From: Hsuehochloa calcarea
Lineage: Eukaryota > Streptophyta > Magnoliopsida > Poales > Poaceae
Length of the DNA: 64,000 nucleotides
NCBI GenBank assembly: GCA_036346395.1
Contig: CM070604.1
Location: 33,507,662 to 33,571,661, forward strand
Direction: 5' to 3'
Numbering within the stretch: the stretch's first letter is position 1; each line of letters begins with the position of its first letter. Both the position numbers and the translations under genes were made by a program. This document shows positions 33,830 to 44,828 of this stretch, one piece after another. Under the pieces are notes generated by a model, which saw only the letters and a program-made list of their open reading frames with translations, was not told the origin of the DNA and ran no database searches.

Positions 33830-34458
33830 ACAGCACAAGAGTCGGTTCAACCAATGGTTGAAGGAGCGACTCGCTAGGAGCTCGTCAAGTGATATGCTGA
33901 TATGGTTGGCAAAAGGGCCAACATTTACAGTTGTGATATGGCAATGATACGACATAAATGGGTACATATTCTCTATGCAGCTCAGGATATAATTAGCGCT
34001 AACTAGAACAGCGGTACCGCATAGATGCGTTCAGTACCGATGAGCTGAGGAATTCCTACTATAGGCTCATAGAGGAGATTTGGGAGCTCGACTACGTGCT
34101 TTTTAAGATCCCCCTGTTTCGGTGCTATTGGGTCCATCTCCCATAGGTGAAGGTCGACAAGTATGGCGTCACTACCGTGGACTTCGAACATATCAGATAC
34201 AAAGACAAACCATTCGTACTCGCTAACCAAGTTGTTCAAGTCTTCAGTGTAACCAACCAGGCAAATAAGAAGCGTCACATAGTTCTTCATGGAAAAAGGA
34301 GGATTGTTGGAGTTGAGAATGAAGTGGACGAGGAAGAATATAATCAATTTGACGAGTTGCCTCCTTTCAAAAAGGGCATAAGGGTCGAGGAAGAACAACA
34401 TGACAAAACTAGCTACATACGTATCGATCTTCATGAAGGGCTAATTTTTAAATATTGA
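33830..34458 (+). pseudogene. CACTA-2 transposase C-terminal part (DUF4216-like)
   Basis: The sequence resumes with FNQWLKERLA-like sequence and WLAKGPTF. It then gives WELDYVLFKIPLFRCYWV (about 34081-34134) and the uninterrupted frame 34147-34458, which contains KVDKYGVTTVDFEHI at its N-terminus and then YKDKPFVLANQVVQVF, GKRRIVGVENEVDEEEYNQF, and a final YIRIDLHEG. This is the best preserved piece of the transposase in the window. A segment at 34600-34625 with GGGCATGGCTAG matches 8420 in CACTA-1. Confidence 0.85.
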
Positions 34459-34664
34459 ACAATGTGTGTATATGTTCTGAATGGTTAATTTTAGCTCATT
34501 TGAGTTAATTGATTTGCACTGTGAAATGGATGTGCTTGTTTCTGAAATAAATGTGAATTAGATGTATACATGTACTTGTTGTGTTTCTGCTTATTTCAGA
34601 GGGCATGGCTAGTATTTCCTGAGGATAGCCAATAAACAAAACTAGATTTACCAATACAAAATAA

Positions 34665-34915
34665 TATCATAGACGGTTTCATCTAAAAACCATCAGTGAT
34701 AATTTATGATAGATGGTTTCATCTAAAGAGCATATGTGATACATCAGATATCACAGATGGTTTCATCTACAACATGTCTGTGATATATCAGATATCACAT
34801 ATGATTTTATCTACAAACCGTCTGTGATACGCAATCAATCACAGATGGTTATTTATTGGAACCGTCTGTGATATTATTTATCACAGACGGTTCTACTATA
34901 GAACCGTCTGTGATG
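34665..34915. repeat. Internal palindromic repeat block between the two CACTA-2 genes
   Basis: Inverted pairs of ATCACAGACGGTT and AACCGTCTGTGAT units occur again, ending with two close palindromes around 34842-34915. The block lies after the transposase gene and before the leader of the second gene, not at a transposon end. CACTA-1 has the same arrangement at 8478-8735. Confidence 0.88.
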
Positions 34916-34984
34916 TCCAACCCTACTTTTATTCAGACTCTAGGGTTTCCTACGCCCCTCCACACTCAAACGATTAAGTTTCTC

Positions 34985-35300
34985 AACTACTCACCCTCCT
35001 CCTCGAGACTGTCGCCACCGTCCTCGATGCTGCCTCCTCCTTGAGCCCGTCGCCACCGTCCTCGACGCCTCCTCCTCCTCGAGCCCAATGTGACTCCTCC
35101 ACCGAGCCCGTCGCTGCCGTCCTCGACGTCGCCTCCTCCTCGAGCCCAACGCGCCTCTTCCCCTGAGCCCGCCGCCTCCTCCCTGAGCATGAGCACATGT
35201 CGCCTCCTCCTCCCTCGAGCCTGCCGCCTCCTCCCCTCCCCCAAGCCCAGCACGCCTCCCGTTCGACGCCACCCTGCTTCTCTAGTACTGCTCCCTGCTC
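34985..35300. repeat. GC-rich tandem repeats in leader of second gene
   Basis: Diverged units of about 30-60 bp contain GTCGCCACCGTCCTCGACGCC and CCTCCTCCTCGAGCCC. Long frames on both strands (34983-35379 minus, 35090-35482 plus) are by-products of this composition. The segment precedes a long intron-like AT-rich part (35380-35880) and the ATG at 35905. Confidence 0.65.
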
Positions 35301-35904
35301 GTCCTTCTCCTCGAGACCCAAAGGTAACCGATGCCGAGTTACCGAACCTAACACCCCTTTCCTTCACTCTTTCAATCAATAATCTGTCATGCTGTCATGG
35401 TCCTCATGGACTCATGTATCTAGTTCAAACCCTGAGTAGTATGAGGTGTTGCACTTATTTTAGGAATTTGTATCTGTTCTAGTCAGTGATTCAAATAGTA
35501 TTTATTTTGATACTGCTATTGGAATATATTGCAATGTGGTAAGGTGGGCTTGAGATGAATGCTCTATGGTGATAATAGCCTTATACTGAAATTGTTTTGA
35601 TAATCAGGTTTGAACTTTAGCTCTAATTGGAATGCTTACTCTACATCTGAGAGCAATATCAAAATATTAAATCTTAGCTTTATGCTGATTTCATTGGTTC
35701 ACATTAAGTTTGTGTTGAGCATATTATTCCTTTTAAACAACTTGGAGGTTTACATGTTTATATGTCAATTATGTCATTGTATTGGTCATTATTTATTCCC
35801 TACATATCACAATTATTAATTAATTGGTGTGTATACCCATACACATAGAGATCGAATCTTATGATAATATGTGTATGCGTGTTAAAACTTTTATTTCTTG
35901 TGAA

Positions 35905-37992
35905 CATGTCTTCCGCTCATTCTTCGTCATCGTCACCTCGTGCGTCGGTTGCGCCATCCTGTGAAATATCAAAGTGCAGTAGAAGAAGAGGAATATCAAA
36001 AAAGGCCTGCGGGCCGAGTTACCATCACAGAGGTCAATGAGTATGGGACCTCTATCGATCCTCCCCGAGCAGCGTCCACATTCTGGAGAATGGTTAGAAT
36101 TGTTGCACGGCAATTAGTCAACATCACCTATGATTCGTCGAAGGAGTTGACCAAAGCTTAGAATGGTAAGCTGGTGATGGATATTTTTCAATCGTTTCAG
36201 ATCCCGAAACAACACGAGGACTCCGTGCGACGACACACATTTCTACAGGTGTGCAAAGCATGGAAGAACTTCAAGAGCACACTTGTCAAGAACTACGTGG
36301 AGAAGGATCTGACACCGTTCCACAAGTATCCATTATTGGAAAAGTACTGGGAAGAATTTGTGGCGAAGAAGACGACATATGATTTTAGGAGTGAAAATGT
36401 GGTGCACAGGGCCCTCCAGGCAAAAAAAATACGCACCTCTACAAACTCGGCACCACTAGGTTGCGGGTAAAATGTCGCAATGGAGGGATCAGGACCAACA
36501 GGCAAACCTTTCGAATGCCTCCCCGCCATTTGCCGAGATCCCTGATGACTGCGCCCGAAACTGGCTACGAGCGAGGTTATCTACCCTGTCTTCAGATATC
36601 GAACTACCTAGTTTGTAATTACTACATAATTTCATAGTAAGTGAAATGACATGTCGGGATATTGTAGGAAACGCTAAGTGCACAATCTTCTCAAGGCTCA
36701 TTCTAGGCAGTCAAGGAGAAAGATATGCACTCCTCGGCCCTAGGAAACATTGAGCACTCGGGTCGCACGAGTGGTCTTGGCCTTTATGTTTCATGGAAAC
36801 ATGGATTTCCAGCGGACTCCGAAGCGTATCGGAGTAGGAAGAGAGCCAAAGTCAAGCGTGATGCACGGCTACAAGAGGAGATTCATGGATCCCTCAGAGA
36901 TGAGATCACTGAATCCATCAGAGATGAGATCAATGATTGCGTCAGAGATGAGATACAACGGCAGATGGAGAGTCTTGAGGAAAGGGTTAGTGAAAATCAG
37001 TTGCAAGTCCCTACCCCTATTGTGCTTGCCTGCCTCCCCCCAAACTTCCGAGTAGCTACGTGTCTAGCCGTAACACTACCCCAAAAGGTGATGACAGATT
37101 TCCTGTCGATGACATCCTGGTAATAATTATTATATCTAGAATGCTCAATCCATTGATAGGCCTATTGGGGTAGCTAATTATGTATCGTTATGTAGATGGC
37201 TAGGAAGTGCAAGCTCCAAGTGAGATATGCCTTTGTTTCCCTAGATGCTGCTTGGGGCCAGGCGTATCCATCCGGTGCCAGGGCTTTGGTGCATAGTGTA
37301 AACCTAGCGCTGGGCTTCGCAAAAGTGAATGTGGATGGTGTTCATACCAATTTTGCGGTCGTCCCGCTGCAGATTCCCCCAAATGACGAGGTTATGACTC
37401 TAGGGCAAGCCATTGGAACATTCATTCAATGGCCCAAGAGTGACATCTAATTGGAGCTACCTGCTCAGGTGTCAACTTCATGGGAATGTCCAGCAGCGGT
37501 GTCAAGTGCACGGGAGCTACCTGCACCGAAGCGGCAAGGGACCGGTGCATCAGATGCATCTACACCTCATACCTGGTCGACTCTCGTGAAGTCATCCTAT
37601 AAAAATCTAGGCAGCAAGGGCAAATCAAAGATGGTCAACTCCTATTTTGATATCCCCTTCCTGCCATTGGCCCAAAAATTCATGCTAGGTGAGCCGTTGG
37701 TCAAGACAGTAGAGCACAACTGTACCCTAGGATTCGCTTGCACGAGATTACATGCATGGTATATGGAACAGGCCAACAAGACAGATGGACAACGATGATC
37801 AGGTGTCAACGTCAAGTTCAAGAAGGATCATCTTAACCACGTGGTTCAAGAGTGTATCTTCACGGGTGACCATCGAGGATTTGTTCTTTCTCTTCGACCT
37901 CGACGCCCTCGATGCCTCACTCATGCGATGCTGGACAGTGTAAGTGTGTACAACACAGTCAACGTTTGTGTAATACCGATAAATGTTATATT
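35905..37992 (+). pseudogene. CACTA-2 second gene (TNPA-like, Transposase_24), truncated
   Basis: From the ATG at 35905 the frames give a Ser-rich start (MSSAHSSSSSPRAS), then RVTITEVNEYGTSIDPPRAA. The conserved block is IPKQHEDSVRRHTFLQVCKA, then WKNFKSTLVKNYVEKDLTPF (about 36200-36320), with KYWEEFVAKK. A charged helix repeats RDEI (36890-36965). 37196-37450 has DAAWGQAYPSGARALVHSVN. Near 37880 the frame LFDLDALDASLMRCWT resembles the start of the Ulp1-like protease part. Frameshifts and stops (36129, 36468, 37448, 37796) break it. The copia LTR at 37993 removes the rest. Intact relatives bind subterminal repeats. Confidence 0.75.
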
Positions 37993-39765
37993 TGTTGGAC
38001 CGAAAAGGCAACTAGAGGGGCGGTGAATAGGAGCATGCTCACTTTTTCACAAATAATGGATTCAACATAAATTTCACTCCAGTAGCTATGGAAGCTATGA
38101 AGATCAGTATATGAGTACAACGGAAGACTAATATTGAATCCAATAAAAACCCTAAGTAATACTACAAAAGATCAAACAAAAGATAACAAATCTCGATTAC
38201 CTTTGCCGGTCGAATCACTGGCTCAAGGGTGGTCGACTGATTTCCTCTTGGTCCGATGGTGATGTTGGGCGGCCGACCTCGCCTCGAGCAATGATCAAAC
38301 GGCCGATGACGAAGTTGCAAATAGATGAAACTTTTGATGTACAACTCCAAACTTGATGAAACTTGGAACACACCTTCTCTATGATATCAGGAAGCTATTC
38401 CGATCGAAGATTGTGATAATTCTCGGAAGAATAAAGATCATTTTCCATTTCATCAAAGAAGGGTTCAAAACCGGGTCAAAACGAAAATTTGATCCAAGAT
38501 CTTGCTCGTGGGTGATTGATGATCAAGATGATCCTAGATAGGTTCACACATGTCACAACAAGCTAGATCACGTGAAGAATTCAATCAAAAACTCGCAGAT
38601 CAAAGAAAGACTCAAAATCATCAAATATAGAGAAAGAACGCAATTAGACAAAACATTGATCAAACTTTCCTTTGATTGATTGATATGATATGGGCTTACA
38701 GCCTCTCCATCAATGGCGGACAATGCTCAATCCAAGAGCATGAAAATCACATCAAACTATCAAGAACCCTAGCCTCCACAAAAACTCTCCCTAAGAAAAT
38801 TACGGTTTACAAAAATAGCAAAAGAGACGAAGAGGAGGTGCAGCAACCTCCCTCCCCTATTTTTAGTAGAGGCTTAGACCTTCTAGAAGTTTGACTCAAT
38901 TGGGCTCCCGTTAAGGCCCAAAACAAACGGGACACTTACGCATGTATTTTAATGCGCCGTCTTTATCTCCCCTTGACCTAACTAGCTACACCTTGCGCCA
39001 TCTTGTGCCTCGGATTAGCCAATAGGCCACCCTTGTCCATCTTGCACCACGCTTGAGTACATTGACCTCACCCGGCATCGTCGATCGTTCTGGACCACAG
39101 CTCTCCAAGCCTAGTCCCGATCATCCTCGCCGTTGACCGTCGTTGACCACCAAGCAACCTGCACAACAATAGACAAGTAAACCGAATTTGGCCTGAAACT
39201 CATGAATTTGACCCATGTTAGTCAAAACATGCATCATGCAACATATATGCCCTGAAACTCATGAATTTGACGTGACAACCGAATATCGCCGCCACAACGG
39301 GCAACGATCCAAATGAAAACCGGTCAGACCGCACCTAAGGCCGGTCTGAGCGCCCACCCTGGCCGGTCTGACCGCCACCTATGGGCCGGTCAGACCGCCA
39401 GCTGGGACTTAGCCATTTTTCCTCTCTGGAAAACCGAAACCTACTGAAATTTTCAAACCAATAGAACTTTTGACTGGAGACTCCAAAAATTATGGGACCA
39501 AGTTCAATAGATTCTCCTCTCTTGCCTACACCCTCTATTTTTGGCCCAACTCAATCTACCATTTTCTGACATTACCAGTCCGACCGCCGCTAGGGCCGGT
39601 CATACCGATCTTGGACCGGTCTGACCACAGCCCTGGCCGGTCAGACCGGCTGAGACCTGACAGTCCTGAAACTTTGTCGAAAACACGTGAAACGACAAAC
39701 CGTTAACGCCATTGCCAACTGCCACATTATCCTAAGTTCTGGAGTATATCCCCATGATATCCACA
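37993..39765 (-). repeat. Copia-2 3' LTR with CCGGTC palindromes
   Basis: Minus-strand sequence starts TGTGGATATCATGGGG and ends CGGTCCAACA. Near the 5' end on that strand (plus 39310-39410 and 39575-39655) are about eight CCGGTCTGACCG / CGGTCAGACCGG units that pair with each other. The stretch contains no gene; frames at 38353-38541 and 38676-38894 show no domain. Confidence 0.85.
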
Positions 39766-41583
39766 ATCTCCCCCTTGATGAACACATTGGCAATAATCTA
39801 GAAAATAGAATTTGGTGGTTTGAAAAGTAAAATACTTTCGTTTTCGTACAAAAGCACAACTTGGTCCATAAGGAAGAGAATGCAATGGAAATGACCAAGC
39901 TTTCATCAAAATAGCATAGGCAAGTGAGATAAGGCAAAACAAAGTATAAAAACTTTAAATTCCAGAAAAGAGTCAAAAATCTCACTTAAGGTCCATATGA
40001 AAGAACAATTGTTCAATTGACCTATGATCATTGTGAGGATTAATAAATGCAATTCAAGTTCAGAAAAGTCAATAAGACAATAAGAATGCAATTCAAAAAC
40101 TCCCCCTCACTATGATCCTCAGATTTTTAGAAAATTTCAAATTCTCCAATATCTCTCCCTTTTATCATTTTTATATATCTTCTCCCTCTTTGTACAATAA
40201 TGATATATTTTCTCCCCCAACATTGAAATATCTTCTCCCCTTTGACAATGGAGTCATCAAGGAATCACGCCTTCCTCTCATCCAGAGATAACAAATACAG
40301 AATGAAGGAAGAAGCACAAGAAGGAGTATGCATGAAGTGCAATGGAGTGGATTTATTTTTGAATTTTTGAATTTTTTTTATTACAAGAAGCTTTGGAGAT
40401 TAACCAAAAGAACAAGCCAACATTTCTAATATTGCACAAAGGACATATCAAGCCTAACAGTGCTAGCAAGATCATGATAAGACATACATATTAAAGCTAA
40501 ACACGAAGGCTCAAAAATAAAGCAATAGATTTGATCAATTTAAGCAAAGCTTCAAATTCAGCAAGTTCATCAACAGGGATCCTAAAGTGAAACTGGCCAT
40601 GTCAAAATATCAAAGTAAGATAAAAAATCTAACAAAGACTATATTAAGAGTCAATCAGTTCCTGTATTGAATCATTTTGCTCAAATTTCTCAAACGCCCA
40701 TTTTTCAACAATTTTCTCATTTGCACTGAATATTAAAGTTGACTAATGTTCTAACTTAGTGACAAGATCCTGGACTAGGAGCCATCCACAAACTCATCCT
40801 AAGCTTCGAACATAAGTTGATTAAAGGTATATCTTAGTGAAGAAGATCCTGGACTAGGAGCCATCCACAAACTCTTCCTAAGCTTCTACCAGGGCGACAA
40901 ATCTTGAGGTTCATGTCATTTCTGACAAGCAGTCCCCATGAGATCGTCTGGATCATCAAACTATCTCCAAGTTCATGTCTTTGACAAGCAGTCTCGTAAG
41001 AGTAGTTTGGCACAATTTAAACATAAGACAATCTTGATTTTTCATGTTTCACAAGAGCAGTTTTATATTCTCGAGAACACAAGAAGCTCAAGTAATGGTT
41101 AATTTTAGATTCAAGAGCTAACAAAGTAATTCTGATAGGGCCAATGCCACAAAAGGAGCACTAATTGAGCAACTAGCTAAAACATCCAGAAATTGCAATT
41201 TTTAGTTCGAGTTGTTTTAGAGTTCTAGCTCATACAGCAAAGACTTATATGTATATGTGAAAACATGATAATTCTAGCAAGTCAACGAACTAGACATGGC
41301 ATTGAGCAAGAATTGAAATACTAAAGCTCCAAAGGGTAATAGGCAAAGCTTCATCAATTTTAAAAGATAAGCAGAAAAACCTATATTACAATGCATCTTT
41401 TTGGATACCACTTGTTGATTTTTTCATAACACTTGTTGGATTTCTCATATGAATGCAATATGATACAATGAGATGCAATAAAAGCCTAAAAACCTAAAAA
41501 GTTCAAAAGGATCAATAAATTCAGAAAAAGAACAAGAAAAGATCAAAAGAACAAGGTAAGATCAGAAAAGATCGAACTCCCCC
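39766..41583 (-). other. Copia-2 spacer with several polypurine tracts
   Basis: This 1.8 kb lies between pol and the 3' LTR and has no sustained frame. Read on the minus strand it has purine runs next to T: AGGGGGAGTT (plus 41577-41587), GGGGAGAAG (near 40232), GGGGGAGAAA (near 40210), AGAGGGAGAAG (near 40182), GAGGGGGAGTTT (near 40097), and AAGGGGGAGAT directly before the LTR (39766-39778). A repeated segment with AGATCCTGGACTAGGAGCC occurs at 40766 and 40846. The last tract is the functional PPT by position. Confidence 0.75.
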
Positions 41584-44500
41584 TCAAACCAACCCATAGG
41601 GATAAATTACCCCTAAATCGCTTCTCAAGGTAGCAAACCTAGTTGGGTCTAAAGTCTTGGTGAGGATATCAGCCAGTTGAGCCTCGGACTCCACGAAATA
41701 TAGCACAATATCACCTTTTTCGACATGGTCTCTAAGGAAGTGATAGCGAATGTCTATATTCTTGGTCCTAGAGTGTTGCACAGGATTTTTAGCAATGTTA
41801 ATAGCAGAAGTGTTACCACAGAAAAGAGGAACACTAGCAAAATTTAACCCATAATCCTTAAGAGTGGTTACCATCCACAAAATCTAACTACAACAACTAG
41901 CTGCAGCTATATATTTAGCTTCAGCAGTGGATTGTGCAACAGAAGACTGCTTCCTAGAGGACCGAGATACAAGAGAAGTGCCTAGGAAGGGACAAGTGCC
42001 TGAGGTACTCTTCCTATCAAGCCGACAGCCCGTAAAATCATAATCAGAAAACCCCCGAATGGACAAAGATGAAGAACGTGAATACCAAATGCCATACAGA
42101 AGGGTAGAGTGTAAATACCTGAATATGCGCTTAACGACTTGGCGATGGGAAGTCCTCGGAGACGCCTGAAACCTCGCATAGAGGCAGACCGTGATGTGGA
42201 TGTTCGGTCTCGAGGCCGTCAGGTACAGAAGGGAACCGATCATGCTGCGGTACTCGCGTTGATCCACGGCTTCTCCTTCCTCATTTGGATCGAAAACAGT
42301 CGAAGTTACCATGGGAGTGGAGATTGGTTTGCAGTCACCCATGTCGAAACGTTTGAGTAAGTCCTTAGTGTACTTCGTCTGATGGATGAAGATCCCTTCC
42401 TTGCATTACTTGATTTGAAGCCCCAAAAAGTAATTGAGCTCTCCCATCATACTCATCTCAAATTCCCTGGACATAGTCTCAGAAAAGCTGGAAACAAGAG
42501 CATTAGAAGAACCACCACAGATAATATCATCAACGTAAATCTGAGTAAGCAGGAAGTCATTACCACGCCTAAGAATGAACAAAGTCTTGTCTACCTTACC
42601 CATCTCAAAGTCATTCTTAAGCAAGAAGGTCCTAAGTCTATCATACCAGGCTCTAGGGGCTTCTTTAAGACCATATAAGGCTTTGGATAGCTTGAATACA
42701 TGATGTGGGTACTTGGGATTCTCAAAGCCTGGGGTTGCTTAACATAAACTTCCTCCTGTATGAAACTATTTAAAAAGGCACTTTTAACATCCATCTGATA
42801 AAGTCTAAAGCCCTTAGATGCAGCAAATGCAAGCAGAATGCGAATGGCTTCTAGTCTAGCAACATGAGCAAATGTCTCATCAAAATCTATCCCCTCAACT
42901 TGGCTAAAACCTTGAGCTATCACTCTAGCCTTGTTTCTAACTAGGGAACCATCCTCATTTTGTTTGTTTTTGAAAACCCAGCTGGTTCCTATAACATTAT
43001 GGCCACTAGGAGGTTCTACCAGGTTTCAAACCTTATTCCTCTCAAAATACTCTAACTCCTCATGCATGGCATTAACCCAGTTAGAATCTGATAAAGCATG
43101 TGATATATCATGAGGTTCAAAAGAAGCAACAAATGCAGAATGAGAGTAGAGATTTGGATCATGATACCTGGAGCGAGTGACTCACTCATGAAGATTACCA
43201 ATTATCTGATCCAAAGGATGCTTCCTTTGAATGTGAAGTGGCGCACCGGGAGTGGAAAGCATCTCTTCGACCTCCGTAGGTACTGCTGATGATGAAGATG
43301 CAGCAGGAGCCTTATCTGAAGGCGAAGTAGTCATAGCAGGTTCTTGTGCAGGAATAGGAGCGTCAACAACAACAGGTGGAAGAACAACAAATCCTTCATC
43401 ATCTTTCTATATGAATAAGCTCTCTGTCACCTGTGTATCACCTGAAATATCTAATCTAGCTCCAGGGCTAGTCTCATCAAAAGTGACATTGCATATCTCC
43501 TGAACAAGGTTAGTTTCAGCATTAAAAACCCGAAAACCCCTTGAATGCGCAGGATAACCCAGAAATAACCCATCAAAAGTTCTTAACTCAAATTTATCTA
43601 GATTTCCCGTCTTTAGAATAAAACATTTAGATCCAAAGATTCGAAAGTGCGAGACAGAGGGTTTTCTACAAAATCGAAGCTCATAAGCAGTCTTGCCCAA
43701 AGAAGGTCTCACAAAGATACGATTAGCAATATGGCAAGCACTAGCAACAACTTCGGCCCAAAACCTCCTCGGTGTGCTATACTCATCTAGCATCATCCTA
43801 GCCATCTCGACCAGGGTCCTGTTCTTCCTTTCCACAACGCCATTTTGTTGAGGGACGTGTGGAGAAGAGAACTGATGCTCAATACCACGCTCAGCACAAA
43901 AAGAAGCAAATTAGGCATTCTTGAACTCCGTGCCATTGTCACTGCGGATCGCTCTCAAGGTACCCGGAAGTTCAGAAGCTAAACGCAGAACAAGATCATG
44001 ATAATAATCAAAAGCTTCATCCTTCGAAGCAAGAAAGAACACCCAAGTGTATCTAGAAAAATCATCGACTATGACAAGAATGTACCATTTTCCACCAACT
44101 GACCGAACCCTAGCAGGACCAACAATATCCATATAAAGCAACTGTCCCGGTCCGTCAGTCATTACCATAGTTACTGAAGGGCGTGAGGCGACAACTTGCT
44201 TGCCATGCCTACAGGGCGCACATACAACATCTTTGACGGCTTTAAGTTTGGGCATACCTCTCATGAGCTCAAGGTTGCTAACTCGCGTCAGATGATCAAA
44301 ACCAATGTGCCCCAAACGACGGTGCCAAAGCCAAAACTCAGAAGAAGAAGATGAAATCAAGCATTTTAGAGAACCAACAAGAGATTCAGACAAGTCAGCT
44401 CCAAAGATCCTAGCAACTCTAGTAATTCCAAAAACAAGCTCACCAGTTGAATCAAGCACCCGACAAGTATTTTTCTTAAATCTAGTCTCATATCCATCAT

Positions 44501-44770
44501 CAAGAAGTTGAGAGACAAAAAGCAAATTAAACCTTAGCTTGTTCACAAGGGTGACGTCCATGAGGATGAAACTGTCGTTCACCCTGATCGATCCCGTTCC
44601 TTCAATCCGCCCTTGTTTATCATCTCCAAAGGTGATGAAATCATCACCCGTCGACCGCGTGAAGGAGGTGAACCATGTTGAGTCTCCGGTCATCTGGCGT
44701 GAACAGCCGGAGTTGACGAACCACGTGTCCTTCCCTTTCCGCAGTAATCCTGAAAATCAAGGAACATAAG
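41584..44770 (-). pseudogene. Copia-2 pol (protease end, integrase, RT, RNase H)
   Basis: In transcription order: protease-like VNSGCSRQMTGD (near 44690-44720), where the usual catalytic Asp reads Asn; GAG-pre-integrase motif WLWHRRLGHIGFDHL and CAPCRHGKQ; integrase with MDIVGPARV and RSDNGTEF, the third acid in MERKNRTLVEMAR (43835), and an in-frame stop at about 43911; RT pieces ARLEAIRILLAFAASKG, MDVKSAFLN and QIYVDDIICGG (near 42540); RNase H with STAEAKYIAAAS and DIRYHFLRDHVEKGD. At least six frame breaks occur. It encoded DNA copying and integration; the copy is dead. Confidence 0.9.
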
Positions 44771-44828
44771 AACGATGTGTCTCAATACTGGGGTTAGTTA
44801 AACAAGACTTAGGAACCCAGAATTACAG

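Larger units (their letters stand above)
21460..37992 (+). mobile_element. CACTA-2, nested and disrupted En/Spm element
   Basis: The left terminus CACTACTACAAAAAAGC starts at 21460, preceded by AGT as candidate duplication. Then follow a palindromic repeat block (21530-21770), a TNP2-like transposase gene in pieces (22213-23579, 25638-26852, 33830-34458), a second repeat block (34665-34915), a GC-rich leader, and a TNPA-like gene (35905-37992). Insertions are solo LTR-D (23580-25637) and a non-autonomous CACTA (26853-33829). The right end is lost because the copia LTR at 37993 cuts it. Many stops make it inactive. Confidence 0.88.
37993..44825 (-). mobile_element. Copia-2, Sirevirus-like, 5'-truncated
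   Basis: The 3' LTR is 37993-39765 (1773 bp), followed by a purine-tract-rich spacer (39766-41590) and pol on the minus strand to about 44770. The protease start is the last recognisable part; gag and the 5' LTR are missing, because a gypsy fragment begins near 44826. Several polypurine-like tracts in the spacer and repeated short palindromes in the LTR are characters of Sireviruses; the assignment is inferred. No target duplication can be read because the 5' end is lost. Confidence 0.82.

Noticed and set aside
34983..35482. Pro/Ser/Gly-rich frames on both strands
   Set aside because: Tandem GC-rich repeats generate long frames in several phases; by position this is the leader of the CACTA second gene.
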